This document shows positions 1-9,830 of a DNA stretch of 33,061 bases, piece after piece. The notes beneath the pieces are model-generated. The model was not told the DNA's origin, did no database searches, and saw only the letters and a list, made by a program, of their open reading frames with translations. Both the position numbers and the translations under genes were made by a program. The number at the start of each line of letters is the position of its first letter. Position 1 is the stretch's first letter. This stretch comes from Chloroflexota bacterium. GTDB lineage: Bacteria > Chloroflexota > Anaerolineae > CG2-30-64-16. Location: the NCBI GenBank assembly GCA_016876015.1, contig VGOD01000041.1, positions 1 through 33,061 on the forward strand, given 5' to 3'.

Positions 1-1380
1 CGCGGGCCCCTGACCCCTAGCCCCTGACCCCTGTCCCCTGTCTCCCGCCCCCTGCCCCCTGCCCCCTCTCTCCTGACCAAACAACCCCATCTGCGTCTCC
101 GACACGCCGGCGCCGCCGAAGACACGGATCACGCCGTACTCGCCGTCGTAGCCGGGCTGGGCGACGACCTCCCCGCGGCGCATGCGGCCGATGGCTTCGG
201 CCAGGCGCTCGCCGCCCGCGGCGGTGATGTCTTCCAGGGGTGTCTCACGTAGGATCACCAGCTCAGAACCCAGGCGAGCCAGTAACTTCATGTACTCCGC
301 TTGCACCTGTGTGGAGCCTGCGCCCACGCTGTACACCTCGCCCAGCACCTCCGGCAGCGGGATCAGGCTGGCGAACGGCGCAGCGTGTGCGGGGCGGACG
401 CCGGTCGGACGGTCGGCCAGCTCCTCAACGCGGTGCATCACACCTATGGTGACGGGCTTGCCGCAGACCGGGCACAGGCCGCGATAGGCACGCGTGGTCG
501 GCGGCTCCCAAGCGATGCTGCAGGCGCGGTGGCCGTCGAAGTGATATTTGCCTTCTTCGGGGAAAAATTCGAGGGTGCCGAAGTAGGGACCTGCGAGACC
601 CGAAGGGTTTTCGGAAACCCTTCGGGTCTGGAGCGCCCCAAATAGCGCGCCATAGGCCAGCTCACAGTCGAACAGGTTCGCCTCGCGGCCCAGCTTCTCC
701 GGCGAGTGCGCGTCCGAGTTGGAGACCAGGGTGTAGCGATCAAGCGACGACACGCGCCAGTTCATGGACGGGTCGGACGAGAGGCCGGTCTCGAGGGCGA
801 AGATGTGTGGGGTCAGGTCGGCGAAGCACTCTTCGACCGAATCGAAGCCCGATTTGGAGCCGAGCAGCGAAAACCACGGCGTCCAGATGTGCGCGGGGAT
901 CAGATGGCAGCGAGGGTCGGTCTCCAGCACGATCTCCAGCAGATTGCGCGAGTCCAGCCCCAGGATCGGCCGGCCATCGGCGCGGATGTTGCCGATCCGT
1001 TCCAGCCGGGCCTGGAGCCGCTCCGCCGCGTCGAACGAGGGCGCGAAGACGATGTTGTGGATCTTGCGCGTCTGGCCGCCTCGCTTGTAGATGCTGCTGA
1101 TCTCGCCGGACAGGGCAAAACGCACCGGGGCCTGGCATGAGGGCGGTACTTCTCGCTGGACTGCGGCCGCGAACTCATCGTTCAGCCGGAAGAGCCCTTC
1201 TTCGGCCGGCGCCAATCTCTCTCGCATCTCGGCCAGCCAGCCGGGGTGGGTCAGATCGCCCGACCCTACGATGGCGATCCCTTTGAGCTGCGCCCACCGG
1301 GTCAGGTGCTCGAAGGTCAGGTTCGGGCTGGTGGCGCGAGAGAAGTGGGAATGGATGTGCAGGTCGGCGATGAGTTTCAT
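1..1380 (-). CDS. EndoQ-like PHP-domain endonuclease (partial, 3' end outside window)
   Basis: The reading frame starts at the ATG at 1380 ([14 protein letters not shown]) and stays open to the left edge, so the C-terminus is missing; about 460 codons are visible. The N-terminus carries the PHP metal-binding motif DLHIHSHFS (residues 6-14). Further PHP signatures follow: [28 protein letters not shown] and [30 protein letters not shown] zinc-binding segment comes next, as in the endonuclease Q family, which nicks DNA at deaminated bases. EndoQ-like is therefore the best call, but substrate is inferred from family only. There is no clear Shine-Dalgarno and the 5' leader looks very short: a TATACT -10-like box lies at 1387-1392. 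Two oddities are in frame: a 34-bp palindrome (596-629) codes for an insert near residue 255, and the last visible 25 codons are a Gly/Gln/Arg-rich tail made by a heptanucleotide repeat. Confidence 0.8.
   Translation of the reverse strand, partial: MKLIADLHIHSHFSRATSPNLTFEHLTRWAQLKGIAIVGSGDLTHPGWLAEMRERLAPAEEGLFRLNDEFAAAVQREVPPSCQAPVRFALSGEISSIYKRGGQTRKIHNIVFAPSFDAAERLQARLERIGNIRADGRPILGLDSRNLLEIVLETDPRCHLIPAHIWTPWFSLLGSKSGFDSVEECFADLTPHIFALETGLSSDPSMNWRVSSLDRYTLVSNSDAHSPEKLGREANLFDCELAYGALFGALQTRRVSENPSGLAGPYFGTLEFFPEEGKYHFDGHRACSIAWEPPTTRAYRGLCPVCGKPVTIGVMHRVEELADRPTGVRPAHAAPFASLIPLPEVLGEVYSVGAGSTQVQAEYMKLLARLGSELVILRETPLEDITAAGGERLAEAIGRMRRGEVVAQPGYDGEYGVIRVFGGAGVSETQMGLFGQERGGRGQGAGDRGQGSGARGQGPA
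7..76. repeat. Degenerate heptanucleotide tandem repeat
   Basis: Ten consecutive 7-bp units run without phase loss, of the type CCCCTGA, CCCCTAG, CCCCTGT, CTCCCGC, CCCCTGC, CCCCTCT. On the minus strand they encode the low-complexity Gly/Gln/Arg tail of the EndoQ-like protein. The repeat is open to the left of position 7 and may continue outside the window. Confidence 0.85.
596..629. repeat. 34-bp palindromic element, copy 1 (intragenic)
   Basis: Two perfect 15-bp arms (596-610 and 615-629) flank the 4-nt loop TCGG. The left arm is AGACCCGAAGGGTTT. A second copy at 27362-27395 has the same length, loop and arms except one base pair, changed on both arms. This copy lies inside the EndoQ-like coding region and is read in frame as LGSPNESVRRTQ on the reversed codon order, that is [11 protein letters not shown] in the protein, without a stop. 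Confidence 0.9.
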
Positions 1381-1448
1381 GGCGAGAGTATAGCACAGCG
1401 CAGGGCCAGGCGAAAGCCGGGCCGCGGCGCAGTTGTCACCGCGCGCGC

Positions 1449-1477
1449 TTGTCCAGCGATCAGGATTGCGGTACAAT
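1449..1477 (+). promoter_or_regulatory. Sigma70-type promoter for the beta-CASP gene
   Basis: TTGTCC at 1449-1454 and TACAAT at 1472-1477 are separated by 17 bp. The start codon at 1527 lies about 45 nt after the expected transcription start. The placement argues against using the ATG at 1476, which falls in the -10 box. Confidence 0.55.
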
Positions 1478-1526
1478 GCAGCATGACCGATGTTGTCCTC
1501 TCAATACGAAGAAAGGGAGGCTCCCC

Positions 1527-2933
1527 TTGCGTATCGCATTCCACGGCGCAGCCCAGGCAGTCACCGGCTCGATGCACCTGGTCGAGATCAACGGCCGGCG
1601 CATCTTGCTCGAATGCGGCCTGTTTCAAGGCAGGCGCTCCGAAGCTTACGAGCGCAATCTGCACTTCCCCTTTGATCCACGCACCATTGACGTGGTGGTG
1701 CTCAGTCATGCGCACATTGACCACTCCGGCAACATCCCGAACCTGGTCAAGCAGGGCTTTGCCGGGCCAATCTGGTGCACTGCGGCCACGCGTAACCTGT
1801 GCGTCTACATGCTGCAGGACAGCGGTTACATCCAGGAGAACGATGTCGAATTCCTGAACCGGCGGCGCGCCAGGCGTGGCGAACCGGCCGTGGAGCCGCT
1901 CTACACACGCGCCGACGCGCAGGCGGCCCTGGGTCAGTTCGTCAGCATCGGGCTGGGCAGAACCATTCTCATCAGCGATGGCGTGCGCCTGACGTTCCAC
2001 AACGCCGGCCACATCCTCGGCTCGGCGTTCGTGGCGCTGGATATTCACGATCAGGCCACGGACCGATCTTTGCGGCTGGTTTTCAGCGGCGATATCGGCC
2101 GCAAGGGAATGGCGATCCTGCGCGATCCTGAACCGCTCGCCAGCGCGGACATCGTAATCATGGAGAGCGTCTACGGTGATCGCTTGCACGACACGCCCGC
2201 AGAAGCGCGCGAGAAGCTCAAGGAGATCGTGCGCGCGACCGCGCGGCGCCGCGGCAAGGTGATCATCCCGGCCTTCGCTGTCGGCCGCACGCAAGAGATC
2301 GTCTACGCTCTGCACCAACTGGAAGCGGCTGGCGATATCCCCGCGCTGCCGGTGTTCGTGGACAGCCCCCTGGCAGTGAACGCGACCGAGGTCTTCCGCA
2401 TGCACCCCGAAGAGTGGGATGCCGAGGTGCGCACGTTTCTGCAAGAAGAAGGCCGCCACAACCCGTTCGAGTTCAGCCGGCTGGAATATGTGCGCGATAC
2501 TAATCGCAGCAAGCAGTTGAACTATCTGAACGAGCCGGCGGTGATCATCAGTGCGAGCGGCATGGCTGAGAACGGCCGGATTCTGCACCATCTGAGGAAC
2601 AACATCGAGGATGCCGACAACACGATCCTGTTCGTCGGCTTCCAGGCCGAAAACACTCTGGGCCGGCGCATCCTGGATCGGGTCAGCCCGGTGAAGATCT
2701 TCGGGGAAGAACACGCGGTGCGCGCCCGGGTCGCCTCGGTTGATGGCTACAGCGCGCACGCTGACCAGACAGAGCTGTTGGACTGGGCGCGAGGTTTCGA
2801 CCGCAGCCGCCTGCAGCACGTCTTCGTCGTTCACGGCGAGCCGTCTGCGGCTTTCACCTTTGCGGACCGGCTGCGTTGTGAGGCGATCGGCGAGGTGACC
2901 GTGCCGACCCGCGGCCAGAGCATCGAGTTCTGA
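1527..2933 (+). CDS. MBL-fold metallohydrolase, beta-CASP RNase-like
   Basis: A 468-residue protein with the metallo-beta-lactamase and beta-CASP architecture of RNA-processing hydrolases (YsxH/CPSF-73-like). Metal-ligand motifs visible are H61-A-H63-I-D65-H66, H162 in [10 protein letters not shown]189 in FSGDIGR and the C-terminal H436 in VVHGE; H411 in YSAHAD is the beta-CASP histidine. The segments [13 protein letters not shown] and [19 protein letters not shown] are typical of the family. The start chosen is TTG at 1527 because AAGGGAGG (1513-1520) sits 6 nt upstream and homologues begin [14 protein letters not shown]. Upstream in-frame codons precede the promoter -10 and are unlikely. 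It is divergent from the EndoQ-like gene and convergent with groEL. Likely role is endo- or exonucleolytic RNA processing; the exact substrate cannot be read from sequence. Confidence 0.9.
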   Translation: MRIAFHGAAQAVTGSMHLVEINGRRILLECGLFQGRRSEAYERNLHFPFDPRTIDVVVLSHAHIDHSGNIPNLVKQGFAGPIWCTAATRNLCVYMLQDSGYIQENDVEFLNRRRARRGEPAVEPLYTRADAQAALGQFVSIGLGRTILISDGVRLTFHNAGHILGSAFVALDIHDQATDRSLRLVFSGDIGRKGMAILRDPEPLASADIVIMESVYGDRLHDTPAEAREKLKEIVRATARRRGKVIIPAFAVGRTQEIVYALHQLEAAGDIPALPVFVDSPLAVNATEVFRMHPEEWDAEVRTFLQEEGRHNPFEFSRLEYVRDTNRSKQLNYLNEPAVIISASGMAENGRILHHLRNNIEDADNTILFVGFQAENTLGRRILDRVSPVKIFGEEHAVRARVASVDGYSAHADQTELLDWARGFDRSRLQHVFVVHGEPSAAFTFADRLRCEAIGEVTVPTRGQSIEF

Positions 2934-2958
2934 ATCGTTGCGTGATCGTGTGAAAAGA

Positions 2959-2997
2959 CAAGGCCTGGCTTTCGCCGAGAGCGAGAGCCAGGCCTTG
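2959..2997 (-). terminator. Intrinsic terminator of groESL (possibly bidirectional)
   Basis: A 12-bp perfect stem (2959-2970 with 2986-2997, CAAGGCCTGGCT on the left) is extended by a further TCGC/GCGA inner stem, leaving a 5-nt loop. On the minus strand the hairpin is followed by TCTTTTCA, which fits termination of groEL transcription. It lies between the convergent beta-CASP and groEL genes, so it may act on both, although the plus-strand side has no T-tract. Confidence 0.75.
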
Positions 2998-3054
2998 CTG
3001 TGTCTGTAGTATGCGAATGGCGTCGCGGACGGCGCCAGTGCGGATGAAAGCGTA

Positions 3055-3075
3055 GCGCAAGATGGCATCTTGCGC
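3055..3075. repeat. Short perfect palindrome between convergent genes
   Basis: GCGCAAGATG and CATCTTGCGC are perfect 10-bp arms around a single G. It lies 60 bp beyond the groEL stop codon and has no T-tract on either side, so it looks more like a dispersed palindromic repeat than a second terminator. Confidence 0.6.
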
Positions 3076-3134
3076 CACACCGCTGCTCGCGCCGGGTCCG
3101 TGAACCGGCGGCGGGCGATTTCCAGACCAGGTCT

Positions 3135-4778
<1,644 letters not shown>

Positions 4779-4811
4779 CTACTCCTTGTTGTGGTAGAGG
4801 TTTCAATGGGT

Positions 4812-5099
4812 TCAGGCGACGACTGCCAGGACGTCAGACTCGCGAAGGATCAGCAGTTTCTTGCCATCCATCTTGATCTCGGTGCCGGAATACTTCGCGT
4901 AGAGCACCTTATCGCCCGTCTTGACTTCCATGGCGATGCGCTTGCCTTGCTCGTCGGTGCGCCCCGGTCCGGCGGCGATAACCTTGCCCTGCTGGGGCTT
5001 TTCTTTGGCGCTCTCGGGCAGGATGATGCCACCCGCAGTGACCTCTTCCTGCTCAATCGGCTCGACAACCAGGCGATCAGCAAGTGGTTTCAGGTTCAT
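4812..5099 (-). CDS. groES: Co-chaperonin GroES
   Basis: A 95-residue 10-kDa co-chaperonin that caps the GroEL ring. It begins [19 protein letters not shown], contains the mobile-loop segment [21 protein letters not shown] (about 18-38) and ends [20 protein letters not shown] lies 10 nt before the ATG. It is the first gene of the groESL operon, preceded by a CIRCE operator in the leader and a consensus promoter, which indicates HrcA-type heat-shock repression. Confidence 0.98.
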   Translation of the reverse strand: MNLKPLADRLVVEPIEQEEVTAGGIILPESAKEKPQQGKVIAAGPGRTDEQGKRIAMEVKTGDKVLYAKYSGTEIKMDGKKLLILRESDVLAVVA

Positions 5100-5174
5100 G
5101 GTCCTAAAGCCTCCTCATGATTTAGGTGTTACAAACGGATCGGTGAATATCTGGCAGTCTCACCCGCAGACTGC

Positions 5175-5201
5175 TTAGCACTCACATGACCAGAGTGCTA
5201 A
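5175..5201 (-). promoter_or_regulatory. CIRCE operator (HrcA binding site)
   Basis: TTAGCACTC (5175-5183), a 9-nt spacer and GAGTGCTAA (5193-5201) give a perfect match to the CIRCE consensus. It lies immediately downstream of the groES -10 box, around the transcription start and early leader. HrcA is known to bind this element and repress groESL; hrcA itself is not in the window. Confidence 0.97.
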
Positions 5202-5208
5202 CAAGGCT

Positions 5209-5237
5209 ATTCTACTCAAATCGGGCGCAGGCGTCAA
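5209..5237 (-). promoter_or_regulatory. Sigma70-type promoter of groESL
   Basis: On the minus strand TTGACG (5232-5237) and TAGAAT (5209-5214) are spaced by 17 bp. Transcription should start at about 5202, directly at the CIRCE element, leaving a leader of roughly 100 nt before groES. Confidence 0.9.
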
Positions 5238-5255
5238 ATTTGCAGGGGAAGGTTT

Positions 5256-6731
5256 TCAGGAGTGGTCTTCGAACAGGTTGCGGCCGCCGCGTTCCGATCC
5301 GTGGTCGGCGGTCTTGGCCGACCGCGAGCGGCCCTTCCCGCCGGCGCTTTTGGCGGCGCGCTGTTCTTCGCCGCCGCGGTAGCTGGGCGCCTGGATGGCG
5401 AAGACGGTGCAGCGGCTGTGATCCAACATGCGGGTGCGCAAGCGGGGGTCTACCTGCTCGATGCTATCGGAGGTGGTGATGACGGTCGGCAGGCGTGCGG
5501 CATAGCGGTGATTCAGCAATTGGAACAGTTTCTCGCGCGCCCAGGGGGTGGCGCTCTCGGTGCCCAGGTCGTCAATGATTAGCAGCGCCGCGGACTTCAC
5601 CTGCTCGAAGAGCTTGTCGAGGGTCGTGGCGCTGGTCGGGCTGAAGGTGGCGCGCAGGTGATCGAGCAGGTCAGGCGCCACGACAAACACCGGCGCGGGC
5701 CGGCCCAGCGTCACCTGGTAGTTGGCGATCGCGGCGGCCAGGTGCGTCTTACCGCAGCCATAGGCGCCCGTGAAGACCAGCCAGCCGCTAGGGTTTTCGG
5801 CAAACGTGCGCGCCAGGGCGATCGCGCGGCGCAGGTTTTCGCGCTCCGCGGACGGCAACTCAGCCGAACGCGGGGAGAAGCTTTCCAGCGTTTGCTCCTT
5901 GTGGAAAGCCAACGTGCCGAGAAGCGCGACGCTGCGCTCGGCGCCCGGCTGGCGGAAGTCGGGCGCGAGGATCTCGTAGACCTGGCTCAGGTCAGGGTCG
6001 ACCAGCCGCGAGGTGATGCGCGGATCGAGCTCCTCCAGATGCTGGTTAGAGGTGATCACTGTGGGCAGGCGGCCGTTGTAGCGATGGTTGAGAATCTGAT
6101 ACAGCTTCTCTTGCGCCCACGGCGTGCTGCTGTGGGCGCCCAGGTCATCCAGGATCAGCAGCGGCGCGTCTCGAACGGCCTCCAACCGCTCGTCGAAGGT
6201 TGTCTCGCTGTATGGCGCATAGGCCGCGCGCAGATGATCGAGCAGATCGGGCACGATCACGAAGAGCGCGGTATGGCCGAGTGCGATGCACTGATTGGCG
6301 ATCGCCGCGGCCAAATGGGTTTTGCCGCAGCCGTAGCCGCCCAACAGCACCAGCCAACCCTTCGGCTCGCGCGCAAAGCTCAGGCTCAGTTCATACGCCT
6401 GGCGCAGATTGAAGCGCACATCCTGCGGCAGGCCGACTCCATCGGGCATGAAGCTGTCGAAGGTCATGCGGCTGAGGGCGCCCAGGTTGCTGAGGTCCCG
6501 CAATGCCCGCGTCCGTTCTGCGGTCAGCTTCGCCTGTGTGCAACGACACGGCAGCGCCTTGCTGAAATCGGGGTGGCCGGGCGGCGCGTCGAACGCCAGG
6601 AAGCCGCGGCCCTTGCAGATGGGGCACACGTCGCTGGCTTGTGGCTCACGGATCGGCGACGCCGCAGCGTTGGCCCGCGCGGTCTTGCCAGGCTTCTCAA
6701 CCGGCTGTGCAATATCCTTGATGCGCCTCAT
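5256..6731 (-). CDS. DnaC/DnaI-like helicase loader with two AAA+ domains
   Basis: A 491-residue ATPase of the DnaC/DnaI/IstB family. The N-terminus holds a likely zinc site (C36, C39, C62, C64). Two complete AAA+ modules follow. The first has Walker A GGYGCGKT at 131-138, Walker B LLILDD at 191-196 and the arginine-finger region RITSRL near 238. The second has GAYGCGKT at 322-329, LLIIDD at 383-388 and RLRTRM near 430. The modules are clear duplicates (both contain KTHLAAAIAN, PDLLDHLRA and LPTVIT). Normal loaders have one such domain in about 250-320 residues. The C-terminus is a basic, Ser/Gly-rich tail. The gene is last in the operon dnaB, dnaD-like, loader, so it probably loads the DnaB helicase at the origin. 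Start ATG at 6731 lies 31 nt after the preceding stop. Confidence 0.88.
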   Translation of the reverse strand: MRRIKDIAQPVEKPGKTARANAAASPIREPQASDVCPICKGRGFLAFDAPPGHPDFSKALPCRCTQAKLTAERTRALRDLSNLGALSRMTFDSFMPDGVGLPQDVRFNLRQAYELSLSFAREPKGWLVLLGGYGCGKTHLAAAIANQCIALGHTALFVIVPDLLDHLRAAYAPYSETTFDERLEAVRDAPLLILDDLGAHSSTPWAQEKLYQILNHRYNGRLPTVITSNQHLEELDPRITSRLVDPDLSQVYEILAPDFRQPGAERSVALLGTLAFHKEQTLESFSPRSAELPSAERENLRRAIALARTFAENPSGWLVFTGAYGCGKTHLAAAIANYQVTLGRPAPVFVVAPDLLDHLRATFSPTSATTLDKLFEQVKSAALLIIDDLGTESATPWAREKLFQLLNHRYAARLPTVITTSDSIEQVDPRLRTRMLDHSRCTVFAIQAPSYRGGEEQRAAKSAGGKGRSRSAKTADHGSERGGRNLFEDHS

Positions 6732-6762
6732 CTCATCTTCCCCTGCCTCTCGCCTCCTGCTC

Positions 6763-7494
6763 TCAATGCTCGATCAGATCCTCATACCCTTCTGGCACGT
6801 AGCGCCGTCGCCGCGCCTCGCTGTCTTCGGGCGCCTCGGCCGGCGCACGGCGCGGGGCCTTGCCCTGTCTTCGCCAGCGGTCCAGGATCGCGTGAACGTA
6901 CTTCCAGCTTCGCTTGTTCTGGGTCGCCGCCTCACGAAACGCATCCGCGATCCAGTCGGCCGGGAAATGACGCTCGGCGTCACGCAGCTCTTCGGCGATC
7001 ATCGGCGTCAGCAGGCCGATGTTTTGTTCGTAAAGCACGAAGATCGCGGGCCGCTCGACCTGAAGCTGAACGTCCTCGGCCACATCGGCCAGCACATCCA
7101 GCTCGCCCGCGGCCAGCTTTTCCAGCACCGCGCGGCCGTTGGCGCTGTTGACCATATACCATTCTTCGATCGCCTCGCCGCGGTGAACCGTCGTGTGCAA
7201 CAACGTCCCACGCGCGATCGCGCGCTCCAGGGCGTCTTGCAGCACGGCCTCGCCAGATGAGGGATCGGCTGCCAGTCCTTCCAGCAGCCGCTCGTCGTTC
7301 AGCAACTCGTCCAGCCGGGCATAGCGCAGCGCGCCGCCCTTGCGGCCGATCAGCCAGAAGATGTGCAGCGTCACCTTGAGCTCGGCCAGGTGGTCCACCA
7401 GCGGCAGCAGCTCGCTGAAAAAGAGATTGGGGATCGGCGTGGTCGCCTGTTTGCCGGCCGGAAAGCCGGCGAAACCCTGCATCTGCCCGGTCAT
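6763..7494 (-). CDS. DnaD-domain replication initiation protein
   Basis: A 243-residue protein. Residues about 145-205 match the DnaD/DnaB_2 C-terminal domain: FVLYEQNIGLLTPMIAEEL, then the helix NKRSWKYVHAILDRW, which carries the YxxxILxxW-type DNA-binding motif. The N-terminal half (about 15-125) is probably a winged-helix region. The C-terminal tail is basic and contains an RRRRYVPEGYEDL segment. In Bacillus, DnaD helps DnaB and DnaI open the origin and load helicase. Here the gene starts 10 nt after the dnaB stop and is followed by the DnaC/DnaI-like gene, which supports a primosome operon. The family call is clear from the C-terminal motif; the N-terminal part is less certain. Confidence 0.85.
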   Translation of the reverse strand: MTGQMQGFAGFPAGKQATTPIPNLFFSELLPLVDHLAELKVTLHIFWLIGRKGGALRYARLDELLNDERLLEGLAADPSSGEAVLQDALERAIARGTLLHTTVHRGEAIEEWYMVNSANGRAVLEKLAAGELDVLADVAEDVQLQVERPAIFVLYEQNIGLLTPMIAEELRDAERHFPADWIADAFREAATQNKRSWKYVHAILDRWRRQGKAPRRAPAEAPEDSEARRRRYVPEGYEDLIEH

Positions 7495-7504
7495 TGGCTT
7501 GCTG

Positions 7505-8854
7505 TCACCCCGCGTAGTCCAGCGGCTCTTTGGTCAGCTCCAGGTCGGCAAAGCGGGTGAGCGCCTTGTCGAAGTAGAGGGGAACCGTATCGGTCGGGCC
7601 GTTGCGGTGCTTGGCCACGATCACATCCGCGATGTTCTTGCGCTCGGTGTTCTCCTTGACCATGTCCTCGCGGTAGATGAACATCACGATGTCCGAGTCT
7701 TGTTCGATCGCGCCCGATTCGCGCAAGTCAGACAGGATCGGCTTGTGATCGCTACGCGATTCAACTGCGCGGGAAAGCTGCGACAGCGCGATCAGCGGCA
7801 CTTCGATCTCGCGCGCCAGGCTCTTCAGCGAGCGCGTGATGTAGCTGATCTCCTGGACGCGATTCTCGACCCTGGCGTCTCCGCGCATCAGTTGCAGATA
7901 GTCCACGATGACGAGGTCCAGCCCATGCTCGGCCTGCAAACGACGGGCCTTTGTGCGCAGCTCCAGCGCCGACATCGCCGGCGTATCGTCAATGAAGAGC
8001 AGTGTGTCGGAGAGCACGCCAGCCGCTTCCATGAGCATCTGCCACTCATCTTCGTTGATCTCGCCCAGGCGCAGTTTCTGCTGGTTGATGCCGGTCTCCG
8101 AGGCCAGCAGACGCTGCACCAACTGCTCGGCGCTCATCTCCAGGCTGAAGAAGGCCACGCGTTGGCCATAGCGCTTGGCTGCGTTCAGCGCGAAGTTCAG
8201 GGCCATGCTGGTCTTGCCGACGCCCGGACGGGCCGCCAGCACGATCAAGTCCGACTTCTGGAAACCGCCGAGCAACCGGTCAAGCTTGACGAAGCCCGAT
8301 GGCACGCCCAGGATGTCGCCCTTGTGGCGGTGGAGGAATTCGATGCGATCCACCACATCGTGCATGATCTGGCGCACCGGCGCCAGGTCACGCCGCACGC
8401 GACGCTCGGAGACGTTGAAGATGAGCTGCTCGGCGCGGTCAACGACTTCGTCAACATCGTCGGCCTCCCGATAGGCCAGCGCCGCGATCTGTCCGGCCGC
8501 GGTGATCAGCCGGCGCAGGGTGGCGGCGCGCTCGACGATGCGCGCGTAGTGCTCGACGTGCACGGCCGTGGGCACGCTGTTAATGAGCGAGGTGATGTAC
8601 GCGGGGCCGCCCACCTCCTGCAATTGATCGCGGCGCTCCAGCTCGTCCAGCAGCGTGACGAAGTCGGCCGGCTCCCGGCGCTCGTGCAGGTCCAGGATCG
8701 CCTGGTAGAGCCAGCCGCTTTTCTCGCGATAGAAATCATCGGCCCGGAGAAAAGAAGCGACCTTGATGACTGCGTCGGGATCAATCAGCAGCGAGCCGAG
8801 AACGGCTTCTTCGGCTTCGGGATTGGCCGGAATTGTCTTGTCGAGTTGATCCAT
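7505..8854 (-). CDS. dnaB: Replicative DNA helicase DnaB
   Basis: A 449-residue hexameric 5'-3' helicase. The N-terminal DnaB domain starts [19 protein letters not shown]. The RecA-like domain has Walker [10 protein letters not shown] at 208-216, a Walker B strand [10 protein letters not shown] and the DnaB signature [10 protein letters not shown] followed by [19 protein letters not shown]. The start is uncertain: the ATG at 8854 matches the usual family N-terminus, the ATG at 8863 adds three residues, and a GTG at 8899 adds fifteen. No strong Shine-Dalgarno precedes any of them. It is the first gene of the dnaB, dnaD-like, loader operon. No intein is present. Confidence 0.95.
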   Translation of the reverse strand: MDQLDKTIPANPEAEEAVLGSLLIDPDAVIKVASFLRADDFYREKSGWLYQAILDLHERREPADFVTLLDELERRDQLQEVGGPAYITSLINSVPTAVHVEHYARIVERAATLRRLITAAGQIAALAYREADDVDEVVDRAEQLIFNVSERRVRRDLAPVRQIMHDVVDRIEFLHRHKGDILGVPSGFVKLDRLLGGFQKSDLIVLAARPGVGKTSMALNFALNAAKRYGQRVAFFSLEMSAEQLVQRLLASETGINQQKLRLGEINEDEWQMLMEAAGVLSDTLLFIDDTPAMSALELRTKARRLQAEHGLDLVIVDYLQLMRGDARVENRVQEISYITRSLKSLAREIEVPLIALSQLSRAVESRSDHKPILSDLRESGAIEQDSDIVMFIYREDMVKENTERKNIADVIVAKHRNGPTDTVPLYFDKALTRFADLELTKEPLDYAG

Positions 8855-9010
8855 AGGGTCCATCCAGCGCGCCGACAAAAAAGCCAGGCCGTGTAGCACA
8901 TGCCTGGTGATGGATCAGCGTTGTACGGTTCGACGCACGCGGCGCGACCATTTGCCGCGCATTCAGTGAGGTGTTAGCGTTCGCCGTGAGCGAAGTTCTG
9001 CGGACTCAGT

Positions 9011-9069
9011 CGAGCATAAACCCGTTCTCCCGGCGGGTCATGGACCCGCCGGAGCACGGATTCGGCTCG
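9011..9069. repeat. Imperfect long hairpin with perfect 10-bp core
   Basis: The core is CCGGCGGGTC (9030-9039), loop ATG, and GACCCGCCGG (9043-9052). Outside the core the flanks still pair imperfectly out to CGAGC (9011-9015) and GCTCG (9065-9069). It lies between the bifunctional-nuclease stop codon and dnaB. It may terminate the nuclease transcript, but no T-tract follows, so a palindromic repeat is equally possible. Confidence 0.55.
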
Positions 9070-9090
9070 AGCAATTGCGATCTACTGAGT

Positions 9091-9606
9091 CTACTGCAAC
9101 CCGCTCAAATCCAGCTCTTCCAGGAAGTCTTTGAAGGCTTCGGGCGCCTCAGCAGGCGTGGCTTCGCCGGGATAGAGCATGGTCCCAGATCCTTCGATAT
9201 CCGGTTCGGGGACGATGGCGGCTTGTTCCATGACTTCCCGCGCGACATAGACCGGCACGCGGGCCCGCACAGCCAGGGCAATCGCATCGCTGGGCCGCGA
9301 GTCAATCGCCAGGCGGCGGCCATCAGCCGTCAAGACGATCTGGGCGTAGAAGGTATCATCGCGCAGCTCGGTGATGGCGACCTGTTCCACTTCCGCGCCT
9401 AGCTTCTCGACAAGCGACTTGAGCAGGTCGTGGGTGAACGGCCGGGCGACCTCGACCCCTTGCAGCTCGATGGTGATCGCGTCCGCCTCGAATGGCCCGA
9501 TCCAGATGGGCAGGAAGCGCAACGCGCCGACATCTTTGAGCACCACGATGCGATGCTGCGACATCAGGCTCACGCGCACGCTATCTATCGTCACTTCGAC
9601 CATCAT
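9091..9606 (-). CDS. Bifunctional nuclease family protein (DUF151)
   Basis: A 171-residue protein of the DUF151/BFN family, described in plants and Thermotoga as a small RNase/DNase domain. Family features seen are [24 protein letters not shown] near the N-terminus, [23 protein letters not shown] and [20 protein letters not shown]. The last 30 residues are acidic. GGAGG at 9614-9618 is 7 nt upstream of the ATG at 9606; a second ATG follows directly at 9603. It has its own promoter (9666-9693) and is separated from dnaB by 236 bp with a hairpin, so it is probably a single-gene unit. Function beyond the family is not visible. Confidence 0.9.
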   Translation of the reverse strand: MMVEVTIDSVRVSLMSQHRIVVLKDVGALRFLPIWIGPFEADAITIELQGVEVARPFTHDLLKSLVEKLGAEVEQVAITELRDDTFYAQIVLTADGRRLAIDSRPSDAIALAVRARVPVYVAREVMEQAAIVPEPDIEGSGTMLYPGEATPAEAPEAFKDFLEELDLSGLQ

Positions 9607-9665
9607 GCTTGAACCTCCTCGACTCGACCAACGCTGCAGCAGGTGTGAGTGCGGCAGGCGGACAG

Positions 9666-9693
9666 ATTATACCACAGGCCGCGCTGATCACAA
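9666..9693 (-). promoter_or_regulatory. Extended -10 promoter for the DUF151 gene
   Basis: On the minus strand TTGTGA (9688-9693) and TATAAT (9666-9671) are spaced by 16 bp, and TGG immediately precedes the -10, giving an extended -10 element. The start codon is about 55 nt downstream. Confidence 0.75.
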
Positions 9694-9735
9694 AGCTCCG
9701 CCAGCAGCTGAAGCCGCCCGGCTCGCGCAGGTACA

Positions 9736-9754
9736 AGCCGGTTCCAAACCGGCT
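9736..9754. repeat. Short hairpin AGCCGGTT / AACCGGCT
   Basis: Perfect 8-bp arms flank the loop CCA. The arm sequence is shared with the longer hairpin at 15644-15676, which suggests one dispersed repeat family. Confidence 0.6.
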
Positions 9755-9830
9755 CATCAAGCCGGCCCTTTGGTATAGAGACGATACCCGCCTCTGACGC
9801 GCGGCGAAATCACACGCGGACGCCCCTGGA

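Noticed and set aside
1377-3080. A 567-codon open frame on the minus strand across the beta-CASP gene.
   Set aside because: It is antisense to a gene with full catalytic motifs, shows no family features itself, and has the composition of a shadow frame in high-GC DNA.
5658-7151. A long plus-strand open frame across the helicase loader and DnaD-like genes.
   Set aside because: It is antisense to two genes with clear AAA+ and DnaD motifs and would break their operon; no domain is recognisable.
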